Assembly: GCA_003385635.1 (NCBI GenBank)
Contig: QQUY01000001.1
Location: 434,001 to 498,000 of the forward strand
DNA length: 64,000 bases
Source of the DNA: Acidobacteriota bacterium
GTDB lineage: Bacteria; Acidobacteriota; Blastocatellia; Pyrinomonadales; Pyrinomonadaceae
Reading direction: 5' to 3'
Shown: one piece after another, positions 49,986-59,108 of the stretch
Numbering within the stretch: the first letter of the stretch is position 1
Layout: every line of letters begins with the position of its first letter
Made by a program: the position numbers and the translations under genes
The notes under the pieces: model-generated
The model's input: the letters and a program-made list of their open reading frames with translations, nothing else
The model's database searches: none
What the model was told of the DNA's origin: nothing

Positions 49986-52900
49986 CTAGAAGATCAGCCT
50001 GAATCCGAATCTGATCGAACGCGGCAACTGCCACTGATTCGGCTGGTTGTATCGGGCATCGGTCACATAAGCCGAGCAGGTGCTCGCGCCGTCGCCGCAA
50101 GTCATCGCTCCTGAGTCTCCCCTGGAGTTCAGATCGCGGATCTGGCTTGCAAGACCGCCGTTGAAGATCTGCTCGATGAACGTCAGCTCGTCGGTGACGT
50201 TCGGAAGCAGGAAGTTGACGTCGGCATCCGACAGATCACTTCCGAAGATCTTTCCGAAACGGTTGACCACATTGTCCTCGTTGAACAGGTTCAGGATGTC
50301 CAGATCCAGCGCAAGCGTGAATTTGTCGTCCCTGCCGAACCTGTACTTATGAGAAACAGCGAAGTCGGTCTGGGTGAACATCTCTGTTCTCCCCAGGTCG
50401 CCTCGTTGGTTCAGGAACGTGTCCGCACCGTAGAAGCTGACCCTGGTCGAGATCGGCGTTCCGCTTTGTCCAATGAAGAAGCCCTTGAACTCAGTGTTGT
50501 TCGAATTGCTCCAGCTTTGGTTGTAACCCGCATTGATCTTGACGACATGCGGACGATCCGTAGCCAGGCGCCCGTTGTCGGGATTGCCGTCGGCGTCAAA
50601 GCCCAGGAATGGAAGATCGAAGAATCGGTTCACGTTCGGCGACGATCGGCCGTTCTCATCAGAGCTTGCCAGACCCGAGTAATTGCCGAAAAGACGGCTG
50701 TAGGTGTAGCTCGCATTGATGAAGTAGTTATTGGCAAATCGTCTATTTACCGTGAACTCGATCCCGTCGTACTTCCTTTCCGCTTTCGGGGTTGCAAGAA
50801 AGCCCGGGAAGAAGGGTTGTGAAACCACACCGAGGCCCGGGTTGGCGATGAAGAAGTTCTCGTTTCCGTTCTCGTCGAAGATCCCTACGTCTTCAATCGC
50901 GCGGTCGACCTGCTTATGAACATATCTAGCGCCAAAAACCCAGTTGTCCGAAACTTCGAACTCGGTTCCTACGTCGATACCCGTCTGCCTTGCGGCCTTG
51001 AGGTTGGGATCGACCCGGTTGTCGCTCGGGTCGTTCGAGGGAACGCGGAAGTCGAAAGTTCCGCGGTTCGGATTCGAGAGTATCCCCTGTCTGGTGTAAA
51101 GCGGGTCGGTATAGTCCGGGTTGCTGGCCAGGATCGTGACGTAATCCCTTATAAAGGTATCGCCGCCGAATGATCCGCGGGGAAGTTCATACTTGAAGCG
51201 GTCATAGAACCAGCCGGCTCCGCCGTATATCTTCCAGCGTCCGTTGCCGAGTACATCGAAAGCGGCGCCGATCCTGGGTGCCGGCTTGTCGCCCCAGCCA
51301 AAAATTACCGGTACGCCGTTGGCGGAGAACGAAGGAACATCTTCGCGTTCGATGCGGAAGCCCGGATTGATCGTCAGTCTGCCGATCGTCCAGCTGTCCT
51401 GAACGTAGATCGCCTGGTTCTTGCTTGAAGTCTCGCCCAACGTGCCGAAGGCCTGTAGGTACACATAACCGACTCCGCCGTCCACGACGCCGAATCCCCT
51501 TGAGGACTGGCCGTAGAAGAAACGGATCTCGCCGGTGTTGACATATCCCTGGTCAACGTCGTTGCTAAGCTTGTTGAGCTGATAACCGAACTTCAGGCTG
51601 TGTCGTCCGGCTGCGTCGAAGATAGCCGTCGCGTCCGCATCGAACGTCAATCTCCTGGAGATGTCCTTGTTGGTCGCGAAAACGGTCGGAACGCTTGAGA
51701 ATCCTGCTGAACAAGTGCCGCCCGGGGTCACTCCCGGAACCGTTTCGTTACCGGTGATGCACCGGACACGCTCGATACCGCTTGGGATGCCGTAGCTTCC
51801 AAGCCGTTCGTTGAGTGCGGTTTCGCCAAAGCGTGCTGCAAGGATCCACGGACCCGCTGTGTAAGTTCCGCCGAAATTGTAGGTCGTGCTCGACCTTCTT
51901 CCGCCTGTCCTGTCCAGGAACTCGGATCCTGAGAATACGCCGTCTGAGGGCGTCGGCCCGGCAAGAGGCGTGATCGAGGCAAGGTCGCCGTGAACCCTGA
52001 TCGGATTGTACGTAAAGCTTCCGTTCAGATTGAGGCTGTCGCCGAGCTGCGAATCAAGCCGTGCAAAGCCATAATCCCTTCGCTCGTTCCTGCGATACTC
52101 TTCACGATTGCCGTCAGAGTGGTCTACAGTTCTCAGGACCTCATAGCTTTGTACGTTGTAAGCTGTGAAGAACCAGAGCTTGTCCTTGATGATCGGGCCG
52201 CTGAGCGAACCGCTCGGGAAGAAGTAAACGTACTCGTCGGCTGCGTAATCCTGTCCAGCTTCGAAAATAGAGAGAACGTTCTGGTTCGGATCAAGGACTC
52301 TTGGCTGCTGAATGTTCCTGTTCTCGATCGTGCTGAGCGTCGTAACGTTCGTTGGATCGACAACCGAATTTCCCGGTTCAAGTTTGCTGGTCTGGAATGA
52401 GGTTCCGATCGAGCCGTTGTACTCGTTTCCGCCGCGCTTTGTTACCAAAGTGATAACGCCGCCGGTCGCTCCACCGTGTTCGGCTTCATAGCCGCCTTTT
52501 TTTACCTGGACTTCCTGGATCAGCTCGAACGGAAGATTGTTGTTAGAGTTTAGCTGGCCTGTCCTGAAGTTCGTTACTTCCTGGCCGTCAACGATAAAGG
52601 TGTTTTCCGCGCCAGTGGACCCTTCGATCTGGATGCCTGCACTCTTGGATTCCTGCTGCACGCCTGAAACCGTATTGAGTACGGATGTAAAGTTCTCACC
52701 CTTGGGGATCTGTTCGAACCGCTTTTCCGTGATGTTGTCCTGAACGCGGCTCGATGTCGGGTCGATCGCCGCCACATCGCCGGTCACGGTCACCGTGGCG
52801 GTCGCCGATGCAGGCTGAAGCGAGAAGTTGACCGGCGTCGCGCGGCCAAGACTAACTGTCGCATTGGTGGGGTCGCTTATCGCGAATCCGTTTGCCTCGG

Positions 52901-53141
52901 CGGTCACCACGTAGTTCCCCGGTGGGACCGCGAGTACTCTGAAGAATCCCTGGCCGTTCGACTGGACGGTCCTGTTGAATGCGTTTCCGCGGATCGTAAC
53001 TGTGGCATTCGGAATAACGGCGCCCGTACTGTCGGATACCGTACCGTCTATTGAACCGGTCGTCTCTTGCCCGAAGGCAAACACGGAGAGACCGATAACA
53101 AAGACGGAAGTGAGAATGCCTGTCTTCAATCTATTTAGCAT
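49986..53141 (-). CDS. TonB-dependent receptor with carboxypeptidase-regulatory-like plug
   Basis: A 1051-residue outer-membrane receptor with a signal peptide (residues 1-24, ending FAFGQ). Residues 25-110 are a carboxypeptidase-regulatory-like (Ig-like) domain, GSIDGTVSDSTGAVIPNATVTI. The plug follows (residues ~130-240; FIVDGQEVTNFRTGQLN, VKKGGYEAEHGGATGGVITLVTK). A large beta-barrel fills the rest and ends in the outer-membrane signature RSIRFGFRLIF, with a C-terminal Phe. It is similar to the Oar-like receptors abundant in Acidobacteria. The substrate is unknown. It is single on its strand, with a terminator behind and a 357-base leader region in front. Confidence 0.92.
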   Translation of the reverse strand: MLNRLKTGILTSVFVIGLSVFAFGQETTGSIDGTVSDSTGAVIPNATVTIRGNAFNRTVQSNGQGFFRVLAVPPGNYVVTAEANGFAISDPTNATVSLGRATPVNFSLQPASATATVTVTGDVAAIDPTSSRVQDNITEKRFEQIPKGENFTSVLNTVSGVQQESKSAGIQIEGSTGAENTFIVDGQEVTNFRTGQLNSNNNLPFELIQEVQVKKGGYEAEHGGATGGVITLVTKRGGNEYNGSIGTSFQTSKLEPGNSVVDPTNVTTLSTIENRNIQQPRVLDPNQNVLSIFEAGQDYAADEYVYFFPSGSLSGPIIKDKLWFFTAYNVQSYEVLRTVDHSDGNREEYRRNERRDYGFARLDSQLGDSLNLNGSFTYNPIRVHGDLASITPLAGPTPSDGVFSGSEFLDRTGGRRSSTTYNFGGTYTAGPWILAARFGETALNERLGSYGIPSGIERVRCITGNETVPGVTPGGTCSAGFSSVPTVFATNKDISRRLTFDADATAIFDAAGRHSLKFGYQLNKLSNDVDQGYVNTGEIRFFYGQSSRGFGVVDGGVGYVYLQAFGTLGETSSKNQAIYVQDSWTIGRLTINPGFRIEREDVPSFSANGVPVIFGWGDKPAPRIGAAFDVLGNGRWKIYGGAGWFYDRFKYELPRGSFGGDTFIRDYVTILASNPDYTDPLYTRQGILSNPNRGTFDFRVPSNDPSDNRVDPNLKAARQTGIDVGTEFEVSDNWVFGARYVHKQVDRAIEDVGIFDENGNENFFIANPGLGVVSQPFFPGFLATPKAERKYDGIEFTVNRRFANNYFINASYTYSRLFGNYSGLASSDENGRSSPNVNRFFDLPFLGFDADGNPDNGRLATDRPHVVKINAGYNQSWSNSNNTEFKGFFIGQSGTPISTRVSFYGADTFLNQRGDLGRTEMFTQTDFAVSHKYRFGRDDKFTLALDLDILNLFNEDNVVNRFGKIFGSDLSDADVNFLLPNVTDELTFIEQIFNGGLASQIRDLNSRGDSGAMTCGDGASTCSAYVTDARYNQPNQWQLPRSIRFGFRLIF

Positions 53142-53498
53142 TTTTTCACTCCTATGTAGCGTTATGAACTTGCGGGCCGCCAGGGAAGAGCTCTCTTGTC
53201 CCGGACGTTCCCCCGGGACTGCGGACCGCGCTTGAGCGCACTAATATGTCGCAAGCCAATTGCCATAAAAGGGGTGGAATTGATGCCGGACGGCTTAAAT
53301 GATTGCTTGACAGGCGGATGCGGGCATTTGGGGTGTGCCCGTTTTAGAGAGAATTTACAAATAATTTAGGCCCGCGGCTGCGAAGCGGGCCTTACCGGAT
53401 GACAGTTGAGAAATGTTTTAGAATTTCCCCCGAATTTCGGAATTTCGGCGTTTTTGTACGGAAATCTGTAGAAATCAAGCCATTTTCGACCGAGAAAG
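53142..53498. other. Leader/spacer between polA and the TonB receptor gene
   Basis: These 357 bases must contain the TonB-receptor promoter. The only clear structures are a 7-bp stem GTCCCGG/CCGGGAC at 53198-53219, in the probable 5' leader of the receptor, and the polA terminator at 53368. No riboswitch consensus and no ORF were recognised. Confidence 0.45.
53368..53392 (-). terminator. Terminator of polA
   Basis: On the minus strand AGGCCCGC pairs with GCGGGCCT over a 9-base loop, followed by AAATTATTTG. It lies about 106 bases after the polA stop. Confidence 0.6.
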
Positions 53499-56216
53499 CT
53501 ACTTGACGCTCATCCAGTCGTCGCCGGAACCGATCTCCACCAAAAGCGGTACGTCCAGCTCTGCAGCAGACTGCATTTTATCGGAGAGGATCTCGCTCAC
53601 TGCATCAACTTCCGATTCCGGAGCCTCCAAAAGCAGTTCGTCGTGTACCTGCATCAGGATCCTGGATGTCAGACCTGCCTCGGATAGTGCCCGGTCGACC
53701 ATGATCATAGCTATCTTGACTATGTCTGAGGCCGTGCCCTGGATCGGCATGTTGATCGCCTCGCGCTCGGCTCTTGAGCGGACGGCAAAATTGCGGTCCT
53801 TGATCGATGGGAGATACCTGCGGCGCCCGAAGATCGTTGATACGTAGCCTTGATCTCGAGCTACCTTGGGAGTTTCATCCATATACTTCTTGATGCCCTT
53901 GTAGGTCGCGTAGTAATTGTCGATGACCTCGCGCGCTTCGGCTTTCGAAATGCCGACTCTCTGCGACAATCCGAAGGCCTCGACCGCATAGGCGATGCCG
54001 AAATTGACTATCTTCGCCAATCGGCGCTTGTCTCGAAGCTCTTCTTCGGTTTCCGCGCCAAAAATCAGGCGCGCAGTCTTCGCGTGGACATCCTCCGCGT
54101 TGCGGAAAGCCTCAAGCATCACCTCGTCCTGGGTGATATGCGCCAGAATGCGCAATTCGAGCTGTGAATAGTCCGCTGAGATCAGCTTGCAACCGTCTTC
54201 AGCAATGAACGCTTTTCTGATCTGCCTCCCGAGCTCGGTCCTGATCGGGATGTTCTGAAGGTTCGGATCCGTGGAACTCAGACGGCCGGTGGCAGCTACC
54301 GTCTGGTTAAGTTTCCCGTGAATGCGTCCGTCGTCCGCGATCATGTTCGGCAACGAGTCAGCGTAGGTGGATTTTAGTTTGTCGAGCTCGCGGAACTCGA
54401 TGATGTGATTCGCGATCTCGTAGGTCTCACCTATCTCTTGAAGCGCATCCTTGCTTGTCGAGATCTTGCCCGTCGGAGTCTTGTATTTTGTCTCGATATT
54501 AAGGTCCTGGAGAACTTCCGCGACCTGCTTTGGGGAATTGACGTTGAATTCGCGCCCTGCTTCCTCAAAGATCCTCGAACTCAGCTTTTCCAGTTCTCCT
54601 GCAAGGTGCTCCGAGGACTGCTTCAAGACCACGGGATCGACCTTCATCCCTGTCATCTCTATCTTGTAGAGTATCGGGATCAGGGGAAGTTCTATTTCCC
54701 TGTAAACGGTATCCAAATCTCCAGACTCGATGTCCTCATTCAATCTTGGAGCAAGCTGATAAACGAAATCGGCTCGTTCTGCTGTTCGATACTGCGTTTC
54801 CGTCCATCCGTCGGGGATGTCCTGCAAGATCTCCTGTTCAAGTGTCTGCTGGGCCAGCGTTCGCAGTTCGTAATTCCTTCGACCGGAATCGATCAGGTAC
54901 GCTGCGACCATCAGATCGTCCGAAACGTTAGCCGGCGCGATCCCGGCTTTGTTCAGCACCGCAAGATTCCTCTTGTAGTCGTACGTGCTTTTCGTGAGGT
55001 ACTTGTTTTTCAGGATGTCGCCAATTCCCGACACAGCCGAATCCCGGCCTTCCTTGAATCCTTTGAAATCGACATAGTATGCAGCGCCTCTTCTGGTCGC
55101 AATGGCGACGCCGTCCGGCGCCTCGTGATCGAAAGAGCCCGCGTTTTTCGGCGAAGCAGAGTCGTCTATCTCAAAGCTCCAGCTTTCGATCTCGAACAGC
55201 TTACGCACGAGCTTGTCCAGCGACTCGCGGTCGCTGACGATCTCATACCTTCTTTCCAATGCATCTTCGCCTTCTTCATCAGTGCCGGCAAACAGAGGTG
55301 CACTGTCAGAGAACTCGCGCGTGAGTGTGTTGAATTCGAGCTCGCGGAATAGTTCGTAAGAAGCTGTCCGGTCGGGAGCCTTTATCTTTAGCTGCGTGAG
55401 ATCGAAATCGATCGGGACCTCGGTATGCACGGTCGCCAATTCCACGGACTGCCGCACCAGTTCCGCATTGTTCTGGAGGCTTTCACGATAAGTCTTGTGA
55501 CTCACCTTGTCGGCGTTCTCGATCGCGCCTTCCGCGGAACCGAACTCCTTTATCAGCTTTACTGCGCCCTTGGCTCCTATCCCGGGGGCGCCGGGTATGT
55601 TGTCAACAGAATCCCCCATTAATCCCAGGTAATCGATGATCTTGTTCGGAGGAAGCTCGAACTTTTTTTCGACCCAGGCTTCGTCACACCATTCGACGGG
55701 CGGGACCGGGACTTTGCGACGTATGTTCTGGGAGTTTTGCCGCATGCACACTACAAAAGGGTCGCTGACAAGCTGACATAGGTCCTTGTCGTTCGACACA
55801 ATGACCGCCTTAAGTTCTTTCTCTTCACATTTTTTCGCAAAGGTCCCTATGATGTCGTCAGCCTCATATCCCGGCTTCTTGAGGACCGGGACGTTCAGGG
55901 CCTCGCAAACCCGGACGATGTACGGGAGCTGCGTTGCAAGGTCCTCTGGCATTTCCTCGCGGTTCGCCTTGTAATCCTCGAAAAGGTCGTCCCTGAAAGT
56001 CGGATCCTCAGTATCGAAGATCGCTGCGATGTATTCCGGATTTTCGTCCGCGATCAGTTTGCGGAGCATATTCGTGAAAACGAATACCGCTTGAGTAGGC
56101 AGGCCCTTCGAATTGCGCATTGGCTCCTGGTTTCCGCCAAGCGGCGCAAAAAAGGCCCGGAAGATGTGGGACATTGCGTCGATCAGAAAGACGCGGTCTG
56201 GTGATTTATCGCTCAT
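53499..56216 (-). CDS. polA: DNA polymerase I
   Basis: A 905-residue polymerase with all three classical regions. The 5'-3' exonuclease is at residues 1-290 (IDAMSHIFRAFFAP, PGYEADDIIGTFA, GAPGIGAKGAVKLI). The middle 3'-5' exonuclease-like domain (~320-500) has lost the metal-binding DxE motif (FEIDDSA where FDTETx is expected), so proofreading is probably absent. The polymerase domain has motif A DYSQLELRILAH, motif B RRLAKIVNFGIAYA and motif C QVHDELLLE. The 905-residue length is normal. It acts in repair and RNA-primer removal. It is transcribed alone with a terminator downstream. Confidence 0.96.
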   Translation of the reverse strand: MSDKSPDRVFLIDAMSHIFRAFFAPLGGNQEPMRNSKGLPTQAVFVFTNMLRKLIADENPEYIAAIFDTEDPTFRDDLFEDYKANREEMPEDLATQLPYIVRVCEALNVPVLKKPGYEADDIIGTFAKKCEEKELKAVIVSNDKDLCQLVSDPFVVCMRQNSQNIRRKVPVPPVEWCDEAWVEKKFELPPNKIIDYLGLMGDSVDNIPGAPGIGAKGAVKLIKEFGSAEGAIENADKVSHKTYRESLQNNAELVRQSVELATVHTEVPIDFDLTQLKIKAPDRTASYELFRELEFNTLTREFSDSAPLFAGTDEEGEDALERRYEIVSDRESLDKLVRKLFEIESWSFEIDDSASPKNAGSFDHEAPDGVAIATRRGAAYYVDFKGFKEGRDSAVSGIGDILKNKYLTKSTYDYKRNLAVLNKAGIAPANVSDDLMVAAYLIDSGRRNYELRTLAQQTLEQEILQDIPDGWTETQYRTAERADFVYQLAPRLNEDIESGDLDTVYREIELPLIPILYKIEMTGMKVDPVVLKQSSEHLAGELEKLSSRIFEEAGREFNVNSPKQVAEVLQDLNIETKYKTPTGKISTSKDALQEIGETYEIANHIIEFRELDKLKSTYADSLPNMIADDGRIHGKLNQTVAATGRLSSTDPNLQNIPIRTELGRQIRKAFIAEDGCKLISADYSQLELRILAHITQDEVMLEAFRNAEDVHAKTARLIFGAETEEELRDKRRLAKIVNFGIAYAVEAFGLSQRVGISKAEAREVIDNYYATYKGIKKYMDETPKVARDQGYVSTIFGRRRYLPSIKDRNFAVRSRAEREAINMPIQGTASDIVKIAMIMVDRALSEAGLTSRILMQVHDELLLEAPESEVDAVSEILSDKMQSAAELDVPLLVEIGSGDDWMSVK

Positions 56217-56398
56217 CGGTTTCGTGAGTCTGAATGATAGTTAAACTGAATTCGCGTGACAAGCATCGCCTTTTTCAGGGGATTGGCAACGAGACCTTGC
56301 CGAGATTTTCCTTCTGGAGCTTTGAGCATAGCGCGGCCGGCAAGTAGCATCTAGGGGCAAGAACCGTTTTCTCGTGATTTACAGCAGGGAGTGAAAAA

Positions 56399-57223
56399 AT
56401 GTCAGTTCCCCGTTTTCGTTCAGGCACTTTTCCGGCGATGGTCTTGAGGTCGAGGGAGGTCGGCGGTTTCGTTTGTACCGAGACCGGATACGCTCCCGGT
56501 CAGTCGATCGGTGCGCACTCGCATAACACTGCCGGGATAGTAGCTACAATCGCAGGCGGTTTTGCAGAGACAATCGGAAACAGGGAGCTCAGCTGCTCCG
56601 CCAGGAAGATTCTATTCAGGGCACCTGGCGATGTGCATTCGGACACGTTCGGATCTGAGGGTGGCAGGTGTTTGACGATCGAAATACCAGCCTGCTGGGA
56701 CGGCCATTCGCCTGTTGCGACGCCGTTGTTCACATCCGTAGTCAACGGATCGTCCGCGACGATCAACTTTGCCCGGCAAAGGCTCTACAGGGAATTCCTT
56801 TGCGAAGACGCCGCTTCGGGGATCGCGCTCGAGGGTCTCGTACTTGAACTGGTCGCCGAGATCGTCCGTTCACAATCGAGGAAAATGGAACGGGTCGGAT
56901 CACCGAGATTGGAACGTGCCTACGAGCTGGTCAACGACCGATTCCTGGAACCTTTGAGCCTTTCCAATGTAGCTGCAGAAGCCGGGCTCCATCCAAGTCA
57001 CCTTGCGAGGGCGTTTCGTAAGGAATACGGAATGACGGTGGGAGAGTACATACGGGATCTGAGGATCGCACGGTCCGCTGACCTCCTTGCAAATTCGGAT
57101 CTGTCACTCGCCGATATCTCGCAGGAATGCGGATTTTCAGACCAAAGCCACTTTTCGAGGACCTTCAAGCAGGCTTACGGATTCACGCCGCTGCGCTATA
57201 GAAAAGCTCTTTCGGCACGCTAG
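56399..57223 (+). CDS. AraC-family transcriptional regulator
   Basis: A 274-residue regulator. An N-terminal cupin-like sensing domain (about 1-165; IGAHSHNTAGIVATIAGG and FRAPGDVHSDTFG) precedes two helix-turn-helix motifs (about 172-272). The first is LSLSNVAAEAGLHPSHLARAF. The second carries the AraC signature, SLADISQECGFSDQSHFSRTF, and ends FTPLRYRKALS. The inducer is unknown. The beta-lactamase-like gene starts 62 bases downstream on the same strand and is a likely target. Confidence 0.9.
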   Translation: MSVPRFRSGTFPAMVLRSREVGGFVCTETGYAPGQSIGAHSHNTAGIVATIAGGFAETIGNRELSCSARKILFRAPGDVHSDTFGSEGGRCLTIEIPACWDGHSPVATPLFTSVVNGSSATINFARQRLYREFLCEDAASGIALEGLVLELVAEIVRSQSRKMERVGSPRLERAYELVNDRFLEPLSLSNVAAEAGLHPSHLARAFRKEYGMTVGEYIRDLRIARSADLLANSDLSLADISQECGFSDQSHFSRTFKQAYGFTPLRYRKALSAR

Positions 57224-57284
57224 TGCCGTTCAAATCGCAACATACATTCAATAGGCGAGAACCGGCTGACTGTATCTTTTCAGT

Positions 57285-58724
57285 ATGAGCATTATCAATT
57301 CAGCTGGCCGATCTCTTTTTCTGATGTTTCTCGCATCGTTATCCCTCGCCCAGGGTGTCGATACTTCGAAACCTGATCCCGGCAAGCTTGAGTCGCATCT
57401 CGATCCCGTCGCTGAAGACCTAATGCGTCGGCTATACGCGCCCGGGATGGCGGTCGCAGTTGTAAAGGACGGGAAAGTGATCCTCAAAAAGGGTTACGGC
57501 TTCTCAAATGTGGAGTCGAAGACGCCGGTCGATCCTTCGAAGACCATATTCAGGATCGGTTCCATCACAAAGGTATTCACTGCGAATGCGGCTCTTATAC
57601 TGGAAGAAGAAGGAAAGATCGGGCTGGACACTGATGTAAAGAAATACCTCAACGGCCTGAAGATCGGCGGAGCTTACAAAGGCGTAATGACTGTTCGCAA
57701 CCTTCTCACACATACCTCAGGGCTCGATGAATTTAGTGCCGGTCGACGCTCCGAGACGGCGGCCGGGGTAAAACCGCTAAAAGACTTTCTTTCCGACCGG
57801 CTTGTAGCGAGGACTGAGCCGGGACGGCAGATCAGTTACTCGACCTACGGGATCACCCTTGCCGGGTATATCGTCGAAGATATCTCGGGCCAGCCGCTTT
57901 CGAAGTTCTTCGAAGACAGTATTTTTCGGCCTCTCGAGATGAATTCCACGAACCTGGGCGTCGTTCCCGAGTCCAGAAAGAACGATCTGGCCGTAGGATA
58001 TACTTTCAACGGCCAGTACAACCCGCAACCTTTCGAGTATTTCCATACCTACCCCGCATCCGACATCAACAGCACCGCTGACGACATGGCGAACTACATT
58101 CTTGCTCATCTCGGCGGCGGCAGATTCAAAGGCAACAAGGTATTTGACGATTCGACATCGGGGCTGATGCACCACGTTCAGTTCAAGAATCACGAACGGC
58201 TTCCCGGCTGGGCCGTCGGATTCTACGAAACGTACGACAACAACCTGAAAGGGATCGAGCACGGCGGAAGCATGGAGGGATTTGCGGCACTTCTCTACCT
58301 GCTCCCGGAAAAGGACCTGGGCATCTTTGTCGCCTCCAACATTGAGCAGGGCCGGCTGATGTCAGGAATGAAACAAGCCGTTCTCGACTACTTCTACCCT
58401 GTCTCATCGAGCCCAGACGACCCTGAGGAATTCGCAAAGCTGAAGCGCTTTGAGGGCAGATACAGATGGGATGTCTATTGTCATACGTGTCCGCCCGACA
58501 GCCGCGGATTCTTTCCGAGGCCTTTTGAGGTCACGTTGAACAACGACAGCACGATCAGTTTCTTTGGTAACAGATGGAAGCCGGTCGGGCACCTCACGTT
58601 CAAGGCGATCCTGAACGACGACCGTGAGATCTTCGCCGCCTTTAAAGAAGACGAGAGCGGAAATATCACGTTCCTGTTCCACGGCAGCAATGCATACGAG
58701 AGGGTCGCTGAAGAAGCGAAATAG
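57285..58724 (+). CDS. Serine hydrolase, beta-lactamase/DD-peptidase-like (class C)
   Basis: A 479-residue exported enzyme with a signal peptide (residues 1-23). The active-site S-x-x-K is S93-ITK96 in FRIGSITKVFTANA. The second motif is the tyrosine of QISYSTYG, and the third is HGG in GIEHGGSMEGF, the usual counterpart of KTG. A C-terminal extension from about 375 to 475 is probably a small lipocalin-like domain (FEGRYRWDVYCHTC). It could be a peptidase, esterase or beta-lactamase; substrate not predictable. It follows the AraC-type gene by 62 bases. Confidence 0.88.
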   Translation: MSIINSAGRSLFLMFLASLSLAQGVDTSKPDPGKLESHLDPVAEDLMRRLYAPGMAVAVVKDGKVILKKGYGFSNVESKTPVDPSKTIFRIGSITKVFTANAALILEEEGKIGLDTDVKKYLNGLKIGGAYKGVMTVRNLLTHTSGLDEFSAGRRSETAAGVKPLKDFLSDRLVARTEPGRQISYSTYGITLAGYIVEDISGQPLSKFFEDSIFRPLEMNSTNLGVVPESRKNDLAVGYTFNGQYNPQPFEYFHTYPASDINSTADDMANYILAHLGGGRFKGNKVFDDSTSGLMHHVQFKNHERLPGWAVGFYETYDNNLKGIEHGGSMEGFAALLYLLPEKDLGIFVASNIEQGRLMSGMKQAVLDYFYPVSSSPDDPEEFAKLKRFEGRYRWDVYCHTCPPDSRGFFPRPFEVTLNNDSTISFFGNRWKPVGHLTFKAILNDDREIFAAFKEDESGNITFLFHGSNAYERVAEEAK

Positions 58725-58775
58725 TGGTCCTGGACGGCCCTTCGCAAGCGCTCAAAATTCACACAATCCAGACGT

Positions 58776-58804
58776 TTGACAGTGGATTTTGCGTAGGCTA
58801 TCCT
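58776..58804 (+). promoter_or_regulatory. Sigma-70-type promoter upstream of tRNA-Glu
   Basis: TTGACA at 58776-58781 and TATCCT at 58799-58804 are separated by the ideal 17 bases. Transcription would start near 58811, about 100 bases ahead of the tRNA. Confidence 0.6.
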
Positions 58805-58912
58805 ACACGTTCGTTTTCGTCAGTCGAATAACGAATTGACAACAAAGATCACCCTTGTTGCCGGAAGGATCGGGGGGATAGAGCCAGGCAGAAGATGCTC
58901 GGCACAGAATGC

Positions 58913-58988
58913 GACCCGTTCGTCTAGGGGTCTAGGACACCGCCCTTTCACGGCGGCAACACGGGTTCAAATCCCGTACGGGTCGCCA
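58913..58988 (+). tRNA. tRNA-Glu (anticodon TTC)
   Basis: A 76-nt cloverleaf: acceptor GACCCGT pairs with ACGGGTC, the discriminator is G and CCA is encoded. The anticodon stem CCGCC/GGCGG encloses CTTTCAC, giving anticodon TTC. The T loop is GGTTCAAATCC. Confidence 0.97.
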
Positions 58989-59009
58989 ATAAATTTTCGC
59001 TTAATGAAT

Positions 59010-59037
59010 CGCCCGCTTGCCGGGCGGTTTCGCTTTT
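59010..59037 (+). terminator. Terminator after tRNA-Glu
   Basis: CGCCCG and CGGGCG form a six-bp stem over CTTGC, followed by GTTTCGCTTTT, 22 bases past the tRNA end. Confidence 0.75.
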
Positions 59038-59108
59038 AAATGAACGCCCCGAGTTCTTGACCATCAGAAGGAACTATCTAAGCATCACAGCGGATTTAAC
59101 GAGGCTTT

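Noticed and set aside
53198..53219. Hairpin in the TonB-receptor leader as a riboswitch
   Set aside because: Only a 7-bp stem is present; no conserved cobalamin or other riboswitch core is recognisable.
54405..55352. Long frame antisense to polA
   Set aside because: polA has all catalytic motifs on the other strand; this frame has no recognisable feature.
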